Position numbers and translations under genes: made by a program. A stretch of DNA of 64,000 bases from Brucella pecoris (GTDB lineage Bacteria; Pseudomonadota; Alphaproteobacteria; Rhizobiales; Rhizobiaceae), in assembly GCF_006376675.1 (NCBI RefSeq), contig NZ_VEWK01000009.1, positions 162,004 through 226,003 of the forward strand, read 5' to 3'. A model generated the notes under the pieces. The model was not told the DNA's origin. It saw only the letters and a list, made by a program, of their open reading frames with translations, and searched no databases. Shown here piece by piece: positions 1 through 8,556 of the stretch. How positions within the stretch are numbered: position 1 is the stretch's first letter; each line of letters opens with the position of its first letter.

Positions 1-1
1 C

Positions 2-196
2 GGCCAGTCTGGTCTCAGAACACTAAGCATGGTGCTGATGACCGCCGCGAAAGCATTCTTCGTCTGGCTCCTGCTCGTGAATTATGTCGATAACCACGAC
101 TGGATTCTCGGGCTCAACGTCGTATTCGCCGGACTTTATCTGCTGTCGCTGGTCTTCACCTATACGAGCATCCGTCTGCCGGCCAAGCGGGTTTAG
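2..196 (+). CDS. C-terminal fragment of a multi-pass membrane protein, probably polysaccharide export/flippase
   Basis: Only the last 64 codons lie in the window; the reading frame is open from base 2 to TAG at 194-196. The fragment holds about two hydrophobic segments (around WLLLVNYV and LYLLSLVFTY) and a short basic tail, as in the end of a multi-pass membrane protein. Its place beside glycosyltransferase genes suggests a lipid-linked sugar flippase or exporter, but that is inferred from context alone. The stop overlaps the stop of the convergent gene on the other strand. Confidence 0.5.
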   Translation, partial: GQSGLRTLSMVLMTAAKAFFVWLLLVNYVDNHDWILGLNVVFAGLYLLSLVFTYTSIRLPAKRV

Positions 197-1056
197 ACCG
201 TTATGATCCGGCGAATATCGTCGACCGAAAGGCCGAGGAAGGACTGCATGCCGATAGCGACCTGATACGGCTCCATCTCGGCGATGAAAGTGCGGAATTC
301 CTCTTCGCTCGGCGGCGGTGCGAACCACTGCATCCGGCACAGATCATGGGTGTCGCTATAATGGCCGGAGCCATGCAGCACGTCATCAACATAGCGACCA
401 TAGATAAAGCATTCGGAAAAACGGCGTATATTGCCAAGGGCCGCCACCCAGTGCTGTCCGGTATGGGCTTCGATCCTTTCGCACATGGAAATCACGCTGT
501 CGCGCCGCCACGAGACGAGCTGGCCGATATAATCGTTCAGCCCGCTTTTTCCGTTCTCGATACCAAGCAGTTTGGCGGCATTGGCAGCCCAGACCGGGTG
601 CTCCGGCCATTCCGGATTGGCAAGCGCATTGGGACGCACGAAAAGCCGCAGTTTTTCGCCGTGCCAAAGCGTGCCGCAATCGAAGGGACGCAGAAAGGCG
701 GTGTCGGAATCCGTATAGAGAAATCCGTCTTCCTCCACAGCACCGGCAAGCGCGATGCGACGTAATTGTTGCACATGCCAGCCGCGCAGCGGCTTGGTTC
801 TGAGCGAGAGCCAGACCCGCCTGCGCCATAGATAGGTCGGGTCCCAGAAGGCATGCAGCCAGGAGGGCAGCAGATCACGTTCATCGATGATGACACGATG
901 CGCGCTTTCAAGCTTGCGAAACAGGGCCACATCCTTGCTGTCGACAAGGATGTAGTGTTTCGTGAAACCGCTGACATATTTGTCCATGGTCTCGCAAAGC
1001 AGCTTGCAGCGCTCGAAATCCTGATCCCAACTGGCTGTGACGATAGCGGTTTTCAC
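193..1056 (-). CDS. DUF6492-like glycosyltransferase
   Basis: A soluble protein of about 287 residues with a GT-A-like pattern: an N-terminal beta strand (TAIVTASWDQDF), then YTDSDTAFLRP, where the DSD triplet matches the DxD metal/nucleotide-sugar motif, and a later YGRYVDDVL segment. It resembles DUF6492 proteins of polysaccharide loci, so a sugar transfer in the cytoplasm is inferred. The chosen start is GTG at 1056, which forms a GTGA overlap with the stop of the upstream wecG-like gene; a longer reading begins at 1095. It appears to be last in a minus-strand operon GT-B, wecG-like, DUF6492. Donor and acceptor sugars cannot be read from the sequence. Confidence 0.75.
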   Translation of the reverse strand: MKTAIVTASWDQDFERCKLLCETMDKYVSGFTKHYILVDSKDVALFRKLESAHRVIIDERDLLPSWLHAFWDPTYLWRRRVWLSLRTKPLRGWHVQQLRRIALAGAVEEDGFLYTDSDTAFLRPFDCGTLWHGEKLRLFVRPNALANPEWPEHPVWAANAAKLLGIENGKSGLNDYIGQLVSWRRDSVISMCERIEAHTGQHWVAALGNIRRFSECFIYGRYVDDVLHGSGHYSDTHDLCRMQWFAPPPSEEEFRTFIAEMEPYQVAIGMQSFLGLSVDDIRRIITV

Positions 1057-1811
1057 CGGGGTGCTCCCTTCATCCAGCCTTTGGCGACGCGCCACAGAAA
1101 TACGGGATTACCGATGAGGTAGCGTTTTGCGAGCCGTCGTGGTTCCTGCAATAGCCGGTGCACCCATTCCATCTGGACCTTGCGCACCCATTGCGGTGCG
1201 CGCTGCACGCGACCCGTATGCAGATCGAACAGCGCACCGACGGCACTGGCGATCGTGCAATGCTCCGCCGTGATATGCTTGTCGATAAAGAGCTCCTGCC
1301 GTGGAACGCCCATGGCGACGAGCAATATGTCGGGATGAAAATCCTTCAGTTGTGCAAGAATGCCATCGAGATCGGCGGGCTTGAAGAAACCGTCGGAAAT
1401 GACGCGATAGTCATGGTGCGGGATCTGCTGCATGAAGAGTTGCGCCGCATCGGCAGCGACGCCCGGACCGCCACCCAGAAGGGCGACTTTCAGCGGACGC
1501 TTCATGTGTTCCAGTAAGCCAGGAATGAAGTCCGTTCCGTTGAGATTGGCCGGGAACCTGCTGCCATAGGCGACCTTGCTTGCAATATCGACGCCCACAC
1601 CGTCAGGCAGGATCAGGAAATCCTCCAATGCGGCACGGTAAGCGGGGTCCGTTTCTGCAATGTTGGAATTGTTGGCGTTGAGCCAGCCCTGTTTCATGAA
1701 CCGGCCGTCATCGATGCGGTTCTCGAAGAAGGTGAAAGCGCTGTCCCAATCGAAACAGGCGACCTTCACGCCAAGGATATTCCGGTAGGTGACATTTTCG
1801 GTATACATCAT
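1053..1811 (-). CDS. WecG/TagA/CpsF family glycosyltransferase
   Basis: This 252-residue protein carries the family signature in order: LNANNSN near residue 44, LPDGVGV near 67, a GGGPGVA loop, GVPRQE, and the C-terminal block QRAPQWVRKVQMEWVHRLL followed by EPRRLAKRY. Family members transfer an N-acetylated or uronic sugar from a nucleotide donor to an undecaprenyl-linked acceptor at the inner membrane face. Length is typical. Its start overlaps the stop of the GT-B gene by four bases (ATGA) and its stop overlaps the next start, which indicates translational coupling. Family assignment is firm; the sugar is unknown. Confidence 0.92.
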   Translation of the reverse strand: MMYTENVTYRNILGVKVACFDWDSAFTFFENRIDDGRFMKQGWLNANNSNIAETDPAYRAALEDFLILPDGVGVDIASKVAYGSRFPANLNGTDFIPGLLEHMKRPLKVALLGGGPGVAADAAQLFMQQIPHHDYRVISDGFFKPADLDGILAQLKDFHPDILLVAMGVPRQELFIDKHITAEHCTIASAVGALFDLHTGRVQRAPQWVRKVQMEWVHRLLQEPRRLAKRYLIGNPVFLWRVAKGWMKGAPR

Positions 1812-2998
1812 GCCTGGTCCGTCATTTTCTCTTTGCCATGCAGTGCTTGCAGACCTCTGGCAACTGCGCGGTCCATGCCTTCGATTTGTGACCGGGTGAA
1901 GGCTTTGCCGTCCAGTCTCTGGTGATCCCCAGATCTGATCTTTTCAATGCGCTCGACAATTGCCGCTGCGAAGCCTTGAGGATCGTCGGCAATGGTGCAA
2001 TTGTCCGGAATATTGCTGATACCGCGCACGGAATGCGTGGTGGCGACACTTGGCATGCCCAGTTCGAATGTCTCGATGGTTTTGAGCTGCACGCCGGTTC
2101 CTGCACGACTGATGAGCGGTACGAGCGCACCGCTTTCCACAAATTCGGTCGCATCCGGCACCTTGCCGACGAAATTGACGCCGGACCAAGCTGCAATCAG
2201 GTCCGCAGGCGTGTTGCCTGCAATCGCGATGGAAATATCGTCGGGAAGATGTGGCTTTACCACGCGCAGGAACCATTCGAGCCCGATGCGGTTCGGGTGC
2301 CATGTCCATGTGCCGATCAGGGCAAGGTCGTATTTGACAGGGCGCTGCTGTGCGGCTTGCGCGCCGCCGGGCGTAACAAGCGGCATTGTCGCAAACCGAT
2401 CAGGGCCAAGTCCAAGTGCCGGGCCGTCATCTTCGGCAAAAGTAAAGACGAAACGGGCGTTCCCGATAAGACGGCTTTCCAGTCCTTTGAGAATGCGAGC
2501 TTCGCGACCGAACAGAAACTTCTGGATGAAACTACCAGCGTCGGCGGCATTTTCTTCTGCCGAGCGATATTCCACATTATGCGCCACGAAAAGCGAGGGC
2601 TTGCCCTTGAAGATGTCTTCGAACGCGCCGGGCAAAGTCACCCCGTTCAGCACATAGGCATCGAACGGACCGATCTGCGCGATTGCTTCGCGCAGTTTTT
2701 GCGCCGGTATCACCCGCAGCTTCGCCGAGGAAACCGTCAGCCCGGTCAGGAAAGATTTCAGCACCCAACCGATCTTGCGCTTGATACCAGCGCCCTCGGT
2801 CCGCACTTCAACTTCACCCAGAACGATAGTATCTGCGGCATCGGCTTTCACGTCCGGCCATGTGAAGCCAAGAACGGTCACTTTTGCGCCCGAACGACGC
2901 AAGCCATCGACCACGGCGGCATTCGCCACTTCATAGCCGGTGGTCGGTACTCCGTGCGGAACAATCGATGTCACGAAAACGAGGTGAGGGGACGGCAA
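1808..2998 (-). CDS. GT-B fold glycosyltransferase (GT4-like)
   Basis: The 396-residue protein has a two-domain GT-B layout. The N-terminal half starts with LVFVTSIVPHGVPTTGYEVAN and contains VAHNVEYRSAEEN. The C-terminal half has LIGTWTWHPNRIGLEWFL and a nucleotide-sugar-binding region with GTGVQLKTIETFELGMPSVAT, the usual Gly-rich and Glu-containing GT4 element. The start is TTG at 2998, chosen because AGGAG lies about seven bases upstream. It is first of three overlapping minus-strand genes and diverges from a GT2 gene, so it probably builds a surface polysaccharide. Substrate unknown. Confidence 0.85.
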   Translation of the reverse strand: MPSPHLVFVTSIVPHGVPTTGYEVANAAVVDGLRRSGAKVTVLGFTWPDVKADAADTIVLGEVEVRTEGAGIKRKIGWVLKSFLTGLTVSSAKLRVIPAQKLREAIAQIGPFDAYVLNGVTLPGAFEDIFKGKPSLFVAHNVEYRSAEENAADAGSFIQKFLFGREARILKGLESRLIGNARFVFTFAEDDGPALGLGPDRFATMPLVTPGGAQAAQQRPVKYDLALIGTWTWHPNRIGLEWFLRVVKPHLPDDISIAIAGNTPADLIAAWSGVNFVGKVPDATEFVESGALVPLISRAGTGVQLKTIETFELGMPSVATTHSVRGISNIPDNCTIADDPQGFAAAIVERIEKIRSGDHQRLDGKAFTRSQIEGMDRAVARGLQALHGKEKMTDQA

Positions 2999-3018
2999 TT
3001 CAACTCCTGGACAGTCTT

Positions 3019-3045
3019 TTAGAGCGCCGATCTTAAAACGCTTAA
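3019..3045. repeat. Short degenerate TTAGAGCG-type palindrome
   Basis: This stretch begins with TTAGAGCGCCGATCT, identical for 15 bases to the left arm of the full palindrome at 54331, and ends in a weak partner arm (CGCTTAA). It lies in the divergent promoter region between two glycosyltransferase genes and looks like a decayed copy of the dispersed palindrome family seen elsewhere in the window. Confidence 0.5.
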
Positions 3046-3173
3046 CATTTCAGGCCGGTATGCTCTTTGATAGTTTTGATCAGTGTTTATAGCCCTGCGG
3101 TGAACTTTTCTTTAAACGTTTTTCAATAGTAGCGGATAGCAAATATAGAAGTTCGAAATATCCGGTAGCGTTT

Positions 3174-4166
3174 ATGTCTGATTTACCAAATCATATAGAA
3201 GTAATTGCTAAAACACCTGGACTTCGTTTCGATGAAGTCGAGGTGGTGGTGACGCTGCCGACGTTTCGTCGCCCGGAACATGTCATCCGCACGCTGGATA
3301 CGCTCAACGCTCAGGTCACAAACCGACGCTTTGCGGTTGTGGTGATCGAGAACGAGGCAGAGGATAGGGAAGGTGCCAAGGTTGCGGCACCACAGTTCGA
3401 GGCCGGGAAATATACCGGCATGCTGATCGTTGAATCCCATCGCGGCAACTGCAACGCCTATAATGCGGGCTGGCTGACGGCGATGACCTATTTCCCGAAC
3501 TTCAAATATGTCATCGTCATCGATGATGATGAGCTGGCCGATCCGGCCTGGATCGAAAACATGGTAGCCACCGCCGAGCGTTATAACGCCAGTCTGGTGG
3601 GTGGTCCGCAACACCCGATCTTCGAAAAGCCGGGCGCGGAAAAATGGGCGAGACACCCCGTCTTCCTGCCGCATTACAACAAGACTGGCCCGGTTCCGAT
3701 CATCTATTCATCCGGCAATCTCTTGATTGCGCGTCCGGTTCTGGAAGCCATCGGCTATCCGTTCATGGACCTGAAGTTCAATTTCACCGGCGGCGGCGAT
3801 TCAGACTTCATCAATCGTTCGCGGGCCAAGGGCTTCAATATCGCCTGGTGCAATGAAGGCATTGTCCGCGAGACCATTCCGGCGCGGCGGCTGGAGAGTG
3901 ACTGGATCACGGCGCGTGGCTTGCGCAACGGCGTTCTGTCGACGCTGATCGAACAGCGCCAGCGCAAGGACGAGCCTTTCGGCCAGGTACGCGTGTTTTT
4001 GAAAAGCCTCGCACTTCTGGGATATTCTCCGATCAAGGCCGTGCGGCGCGGTTTCGCGGCGCGTTTCGTGCCGGTCGGGACCTATTTCATCCATATCGGG
4101 CTGGGCCGCGTCATGGCCCATTTTGGATATCTGAATGAGCAGTATCGCAACCCGGACAAGAACTGA
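3174..4166 (+). CDS. Family 2 glycosyltransferase
   Basis: The 330-residue protein opens with a GT-A fold: VVVTLPTFRRPEHVIRTLDTL around residues 24-44, then YVIVIDDDELADPAWIE around 114-130, which contains the catalytic/metal-binding Asp cluster. GGPQHPIFE and FTGGGDSDF fit acceptor and donor site loops. The C-terminus is basic and moderately hydrophobic, suggesting membrane association. No strong ribosome site precedes the ATG. It is followed by a polymerase gene whose predicted start lies inside it, so the two are probably cotranscribed. It likely adds one sugar to a growing repeat unit; linkage unknown. Confidence 0.88.
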   Translation: MSDLPNHIEVIAKTPGLRFDEVEVVVTLPTFRRPEHVIRTLDTLNAQVTNRRFAVVVIENEAEDREGAKVAAPQFEAGKYTGMLIVESHRGNCNAYNAGWLTAMTYFPNFKYVIVIDDDELADPAWIENMVATAERYNASLVGGPQHPIFEKPGAEKWARHPVFLPHYNKTGPVPIIYSSGNLLIARPVLEAIGYPFMDLKFNFTGGGDSDFINRSRAKGFNIAWCNEGIVRETIPARRLESDWITARGLRNGVLSTLIEQRQRKDEPFGQVRVFLKSLALLGYSPIKAVRRGFAARFVPVGTYFIHIGLGRVMAHFGYLNEQYRNPDKN

Positions 4167-5484
4167 CACCCGTTCTGACGTTGCTGCGCAAACCGACATG
4201 CGGGCGACAATCCGCACGATTGCGCTTGTTATTGCCACGATAACATTCTGCATCCTGCTGATTTCGTTCCGTCCGTTCAATCCGCTGAGTGCGGCGACGG
4301 ATGGCGACGCGTCGGGTGGCGACGTCATCAATCAGCTTGGCTTCGGCTGTCTCGGCGCCGTGGCACTTCTGTCGCTTGTGATGTTCGCCGATCCGAAAAA
4401 GGTGGTCAAAATCGTCAGCCCCGGCTGGCTTCTGATGTTCGCCTTCCTGTTCGCATCCGTTTTCGCAAGTCCCGATCCATCTACTGCGATACGCGGTGTG
4501 CTGTTGACGATGGTCGGCATTCTGACGGTCATCGCTGTTTTGAGCCTGCCGCAGGATGGCGACGCCTATGCGTCGATGCTGGTCACGGTGGCTTCCATCG
4601 TGATCGTCATTTCCTATACGGGCGTTATTCTTCTGCCGAATCTCGGCACACACGGCGCCGATGCGCTGGAACCGCAGAACGCCTATCTCTGGCGCGGTGT
4701 GTTCACGCACAAGAACATTGCCGGGCCGGTCATGGCCGCTTTGGCCTTTGCCGGTGTCTATCTGTGGAGACGCGGCTGGCGCGTGAGCGGCTTTCTGATC
4801 GCGGTTTCTGCATTGATCTTCGTTTCGCAGACCGGATCGAAGACCACGGCGGCACTGGTGCCGCTCGCCATGCTGCTGGTAATTGTCCCCGGCATATTCG
4901 GTCTCCGTTTCCTTGCACCGGTGGCGATCTTCACGATCCAGTTTCTGCTTGCGCTGTTTACCTTCGGTACGGTTCTTTTCGAGCCGATGCATCAGCTTGT
5001 TCTGCAACTGGACGTCGACCCCACCTTCACCGGGCGCACCTCCATCTGGGCCTTTGCCGTCGAGGCGCTTTCCCATCGTCCATGGACCGGTTTCGGCTAT
5101 GAAAGCTTCTGGGGCACCCCGATGGTGAAAGAGGCGGCCAATCCCTACTATCTGGACTGGGATGTGCGTGGCATCGTGCATGGACATAATGGTTATCTTG
5201 ATATCGCGGTATCGATGGGGATTCCGGCGCTGATCTGTGCCATCTTCGTGATTATCGTCATGCCGCTGGTCAATTATGTGCGGTGCCGTCCTGTTCGCGA
5301 AAATTTTCTGCTTGCCGATTTCTTCCTGATGATCGTGTTCTTCGGGACGTTGAATGCCATGCTGGAAAGTTTTTTCTTTCGTCGCATGGACCCGGTCTGG
5401 CTGACGCTCGTCTTTGCGATCTTTGGCCTCAGGCTGACCGCGAAAATCATCATTCACAAAAGGGTAGCCGGAGCCACTACATGA
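4135..5484 (+). CDS. O-antigen ligase/polymerase-type membrane protein (Wzy/ExoQ-like)
   Basis: This protein of up to 449 residues has about ten hydrophobic segments. A large loop carries GRTSIWAFAVEALSHRPWTGFGYESFW and HGHNGYLDIAVSMG, the region typical of the Wzy_C/O-antigen ligase family and of exopolysaccharide polymerases such as ExoQ. GVFTHKNIAGP is also typical. It would polymerise or transfer lipid-linked oligosaccharide repeats on the periplasmic side. Two starts are possible: ATG at 4135 (32-base overlap with the GT2 gene) or ATG at 4198 (MRATIRTIALV). The stop overlaps the next gene by four bases (ATGA). Whether it is a polymerase or a ligase cannot be decided. Confidence 0.85.
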   Translation: MSSIATRTRTDTRSDVAAQTDMRATIRTIALVIATITFCILLISFRPFNPLSAATDGDASGGDVINQLGFGCLGAVALLSLVMFADPKKVVKIVSPGWLLMFAFLFASVFASPDPSTAIRGVLLTMVGILTVIAVLSLPQDGDAYASMLVTVASIVIVISYTGVILLPNLGTHGADALEPQNAYLWRGVFTHKNIAGPVMAALAFAGVYLWRRGWRVSGFLIAVSALIFVSQTGSKTTAALVPLAMLLVIVPGIFGLRFLAPVAIFTIQFLLALFTFGTVLFEPMHQLVLQLDVDPTFTGRTSIWAFAVEALSHRPWTGFGYESFWGTPMVKEAANPYYLDWDVRGIVHGHNGYLDIAVSMGIPALICAIFVIIVMPLVNYVRCRPVRENFLLADFFLMIVFFGTLNAMLESFFFRRMDPVWLTLVFAIFGLRLTAKIIIHKRVAGATT

Positions 5485-6617
5485 ATATCGCGATTGTCGG
5501 GACCGGGTTCGTTGCCGATTATTACATGACCACGCTGCGCAATTATCCCGAGCTGACGCTGCGCGGGGTCTATGATCGGTCACCTGAACGGCTGAAAGCG
5601 TTCTGCGCGCACTATTCCGTAGGGGCTTACGAGAGTTTTGAGGCCGTGCTGGCCGATCCAGACGTTCAGATCGTCGTCAATCTGACCACGCCCGAAAGCC
5701 ATTTTGAAATCTCGCATGCGGCGCTTTCCGCCGGAAAGCATGTCTATTCCGAAAAGCCGCTGGCCATGAATTACGACGATGCGGAAGCGCTGGTCGCTTT
5801 TGCGCGGCAATCCGGCCTCACGCTCGCGGCAGCTCCGGCAAACGGTCTCAGCGAAGCCTATCGTCTGGTAGCAAGCGTGATCAACGGCATCGGCATGCCG
5901 CGGCTGGTTTATGCCGAAATGGAAGACGGGCCGGTGTTTCGTGACAAGTGGTCGACCTGGCGTTCGCAGTCGGGAGCGCCATGGCCGGGCCTGCACGAGT
6001 TCGAGATCGGCTGCACGCTGGAACATGCAGGCTATGCGCTGTCATGGCTGGTGTCGCTGTTCGGCCCGGTCGAGAGCATCTCGGCATTTTCTGCCGTAAC
6101 CTTTCCCAACAAGGGGCCAGGAACCGAACATCTTCATATGGCGCCCGATTTTTCGGTCGGCTGTCTTGTTTTCAAGTCGGGGCTGGTGGCGCGCCTCACA
6201 TCCGGGCTTGCGATGCCGAAGGACCGCAGCCTGACAATCGTTGCCGACAAGGGCTCGATTGTGGTGGACGATCTCTGGGATAATCGCTCGGCTGTCCGTC
6301 TTGAACGCACGGAAGAAAAACGCCGTTTTCTGGCGCGCCTGTTCGGCATTCTGGAAATGCGCATTGGCAAGTTTATGTCCTGGAAACCGACCGTCGGCAT
6401 GAAGTTATCCTATCCGAATGCCGACAAGCGGTCGCTGCCGATGTATCCCTCGCAGATCGATTTCGTGCGCGGCATTGCCGATCAGGCGCGTGCTATCCAG
6501 ACTGGCGACAAGGCATTCTTCTCCGGCGAGGTGGCGCTACATATCACTGAAATCGCGCTTGCCTTGAACAATGCTGGCGAGAACGCGCAGCCGTACAAGA
6601 TGAGAAGCAGCTTCTAA
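5481..6617 (+). CDS. Gfo/Idh/MocA family NAD(P)-dependent oxidoreductase
   Basis: The start is ATG at 5481, which overlaps the previous stop and gives MNIAIVGTGFVADYY, an N-terminal Rossmann GxGxxA-like motif, in a 378-residue protein. YSEKPLAMNYDDAEALV around residues 89-105 is the EKP motif of the family, followed by the C-terminal beta-sheet dimer domain. Such enzymes oxidise or reduce sugar hydroxyls and often make nucleotide-sugar precursors, which suits its position at the end of a polysaccharide operon. It is convergent with a second family member and the two stops overlap. Confidence 0.87.
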   Translation: MNIAIVGTGFVADYYMTTLRNYPELTLRGVYDRSPERLKAFCAHYSVGAYESFEAVLADPDVQIVVNLTTPESHFEISHAALSAGKHVYSEKPLAMNYDDAEALVAFARQSGLTLAAAPANGLSEAYRLVASVINGIGMPRLVYAEMEDGPVFRDKWSTWRSQSGAPWPGLHEFEIGCTLEHAGYALSWLVSLFGPVESISAFSAVTFPNKGPGTEHLHMAPDFSVGCLVFKSGLVARLTSGLAMPKDRSLTIVADKGSIVVDDLWDNRSAVRLERTEEKRRFLARLFGILEMRIGKFMSWKPTVGMKLSYPNADKRSLPMYPSQIDFVRGIADQARAIQTGDKAFFSGEVALHITEIALALNNAGENAQPYKMRSSF

Positions 6618-7684
6618 CCTTTCGACAGCACCTTGCGGACGATATCCGCAACGGCGGCACTATGGTCGAGCGGCATGATCGCATTGGAGATTTGGCCGCT
6701 GCGCACCGCATCGCGGACCGCTTCGGCCTGAAACTGCAGTCCGTTGCCGGAAAAGGCATAAGTTTCGATTGTGCGGCCCGGCAGGGGCAGGCGATTCATC
6801 ACCTTGCCGAAAAAGCCTTTTCCGCCGTTCGGCCCGAGCGACGACCGCGCGGCAAGGGCAGAAAACAGGGTGAGCCTCTGGGCCTTCAGAAATGGTGCGT
6901 GGATCAGGATCGTGCCCCTGGTTCCCTCGATCAGCATGCGATTTTCGCCGTCGCGGTCGAAGCCGCAGGAGAGGTTCGCCGTCACACCCGGCCAGCCAAG
7001 CTGGAACTCGGTGCGCATGTCGACACCGCTTCTGGCGCGCTGCCAGCGACCATCGACGTGATCCGGCAGACCTAAAAAATACAGTGCTAGCGATACCGGA
7101 TAGACGCCGAGATCGAATGCCGCGCCGCCACCGAGCTCTGGACTGAAGAAGCGGCTTTGCGGGTCGTAGGCGCGGATATAGGAAAGATCGGCTTCGATGC
7201 GCGTCACGGTGCCGATGCGACCACTATCGATATGCTGTTTGGCCGCCTGGATCGCTGGCAGAAAACGGCTCCACATCGCCTCCATGGCGAAGACATTCTT
7301 TGCTTGTGCCGCAGCCTCGATCTGCCGTGCGCCAGCGGCATCCAGCGCGAGCGGCTTTTCGATCAGGCAGGGCTTGCCCGCCGCGATTGCCTGCATGGCC
7401 TGCAGCACATGCATGGCGCTCGGGGTCGCGATATAGACGGCATCGATATTCGCGTCGGAAAGAAATTCACCTGAATCGCCGAACGCCTTGTCGGCGCCGA
7501 TACGTCGGCGAAATGTTTCGGCGGTCTCTGACGCCCGCGAGCAGACTGTCGAAACGCGCATTCCGGTGGTTGCCTGAATATCGGCAGCAAAGGCGGCGGC
7601 TATCGTGCCTGTGCCCCAAATGCCCCAGCGAAAATCTGTCTTTGTCTGCTTGTCGCGATTCACGTGCTTGCCCCACAGCTTCAT
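6614..7684 (-). CDS. Second Gfo/Idh/MocA family oxidoreductase
   Basis: The 356-residue protein contains FRWGIWGTGTIAAAFAADI (Rossmann nucleotide site), AVYIATPSAMHVLQAM, and the family EKPLALDAAGARQIE motif near residues 114-128. The C-terminal half contains GGGAAFDLGVYPVSLA, matching the dihydrodiol dehydrogenase/glucose-fructose oxidoreductase branch. It acts on a soluble sugar-like substrate with NAD(P). It is not an obvious recent duplicate of its convergent neighbour, since the two differ in most positions. The start at 7684 lacks a clear ribosome site; GTG eight codons in is an alternative. Confidence 0.85.
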   Translation of the reverse strand: MKLWGKHVNRDKQTKTDFRWGIWGTGTIAAAFAADIQATTGMRVSTVCSRASETAETFRRRIGADKAFGDSGEFLSDANIDAVYIATPSAMHVLQAMQAIAAGKPCLIEKPLALDAAGARQIEAAAQAKNVFAMEAMWSRFLPAIQAAKQHIDSGRIGTVTRIEADLSYIRAYDPQSRFFSPELGGGAAFDLGVYPVSLALYFLGLPDHVDGRWQRARSGVDMRTEFQLGWPGVTANLSCGFDRDGENRMLIEGTRGTILIHAPFLKAQRLTLFSALAARSSLGPNGGKGFFGKVMNRLPLPGRTIETYAFSGNGLQFQAEAVRDAVRSGQISNAIMPLDHSAAVADIVRKVLSKG

Positions 7685-7752
7685 ACAGGTGCTATATAAC
7701 CCATGTAATGCGGCTAACGAAGTTTGTTTATCCTGTCAGGGAGGTGGATGTG

Positions 7753-8295
7753 ATGCGCGGATTTGTCGTGGCTGTGGCGCAAGATGGCGAGCACCGTTTT
7801 TCAAAACAGGTCGTGCCCGAAATCCGCATCGTCACGGGGCTTGGCGTCGAAGGCGATGCGCATCAGGGCGTGACGGTGAAGCACCGTTCACGTGTGCGGG
7901 CCGATCCGACGCAACCCAATCTGCGACAAGTGCATCTCATTCATGCCGAGCTTTTCGACGAGCTTGCGGAAAAGGGTTTTGACGTGGCGCCTGCCGATCT
8001 CGGCGAGAACGTTACCACGCGCGGCGTCGATCTTCTGGGGTTGCCGCAGGGCGCTTTGATCCGGATCGGCGACGAGGTCGTTCTGGAGGCAACTGGCCTG
8101 CGCAACCCCTGCGTCCAGATAGAGAATTTCCAAACCGGGCTTCTCGATGCCGTGCTGGATCGCACGCCCGATGGCGATCTTGTCCGCAAGTCCGGTATCA
8201 TGACCATCGTTCTTGCAGGTGGCACGGTGAAGGCGAATGACGCGATAGTGGTCGAATTGCCGCCGCTTCCGCATCGCAAGCTGGAGCGCGTCTGA
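7753..8295 (+). CDS. MOSC domain protein
   Basis: The likely start is ATG at 7753, with GGGAGGTGG just upstream at good spacing; an in-frame ATG at 7708 lacks such a site. The 180-residue protein has GLGVEGDAHQG, DLGENVTTRGVDLLGLPQGALIRIGDEV and the conserved TGLRNPCVQIENF, where the Cys is the putative sulfur- or molybdenum-ligand residue of MOSC domains. MOSC proteins of this stand-alone type are related to the C-terminal domain of molybdenum cofactor sulfurase and to YiiM. It has no operon partner here. Substrate unknown. Confidence 0.88.
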   Translation: MRGFVVAVAQDGEHRFSKQVVPEIRIVTGLGVEGDAHQGVTVKHRSRVRADPTQPNLRQVHLIHAELFDELAEKGFDVAPADLGENVTTRGVDLLGLPQGALIRIGDEVVLEATGLRNPCVQIENFQTGLLDAVLDRTPDGDLVRKSGIMTIVLAGGTVKANDAIVVELPPLPHRKLERV

Positions 8296-8556
8296 GGATC
8301 ACGAAATACGGGTTTTTTGGGTGAGCTAACCGATTTAACAAGCCGCTAGTGCAGGCAAAACCAGTGATTTTCGTCATGGCAGGCCTATCAACTTTGCGTC
8401 ATATGCCCTAGATCATCCCACAATAGGATACAGATTGACATGCGCTGTTGCCGAAATCCGGCTGCAGCCTATTCTTATCGGTTCGGCTTGTCGGCGTTCG
8501 ATGTTCTGCATGTGTCTAGACGACGGCCGGTCGGTTGCATTTGCGAAGGGCACAAA

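Noticed and set aside
5283..5480. Longer N-terminus for the first Gfo/Idh/MocA enzyme
   Set aside because: It reads the end of the polymerase gene in another frame; the Rossmann motif begins directly at ATG 5481.
4111..5583. A 490-codon open frame on the minus strand opposite the polymerase gene
   Set aside because: It is rich in Arg, Asp, His and Gln in a non-protein-like mix and mirrors the membrane-protein gene on the other strand, which has clear family motifs. A typical antisense shadow in high-GC DNA.
8440..8556. N-terminal extension of gnd
   Set aside because: The 39 extra residues are Arg/Cys-rich and precede the normal family start ADIGMVGLGVMG.
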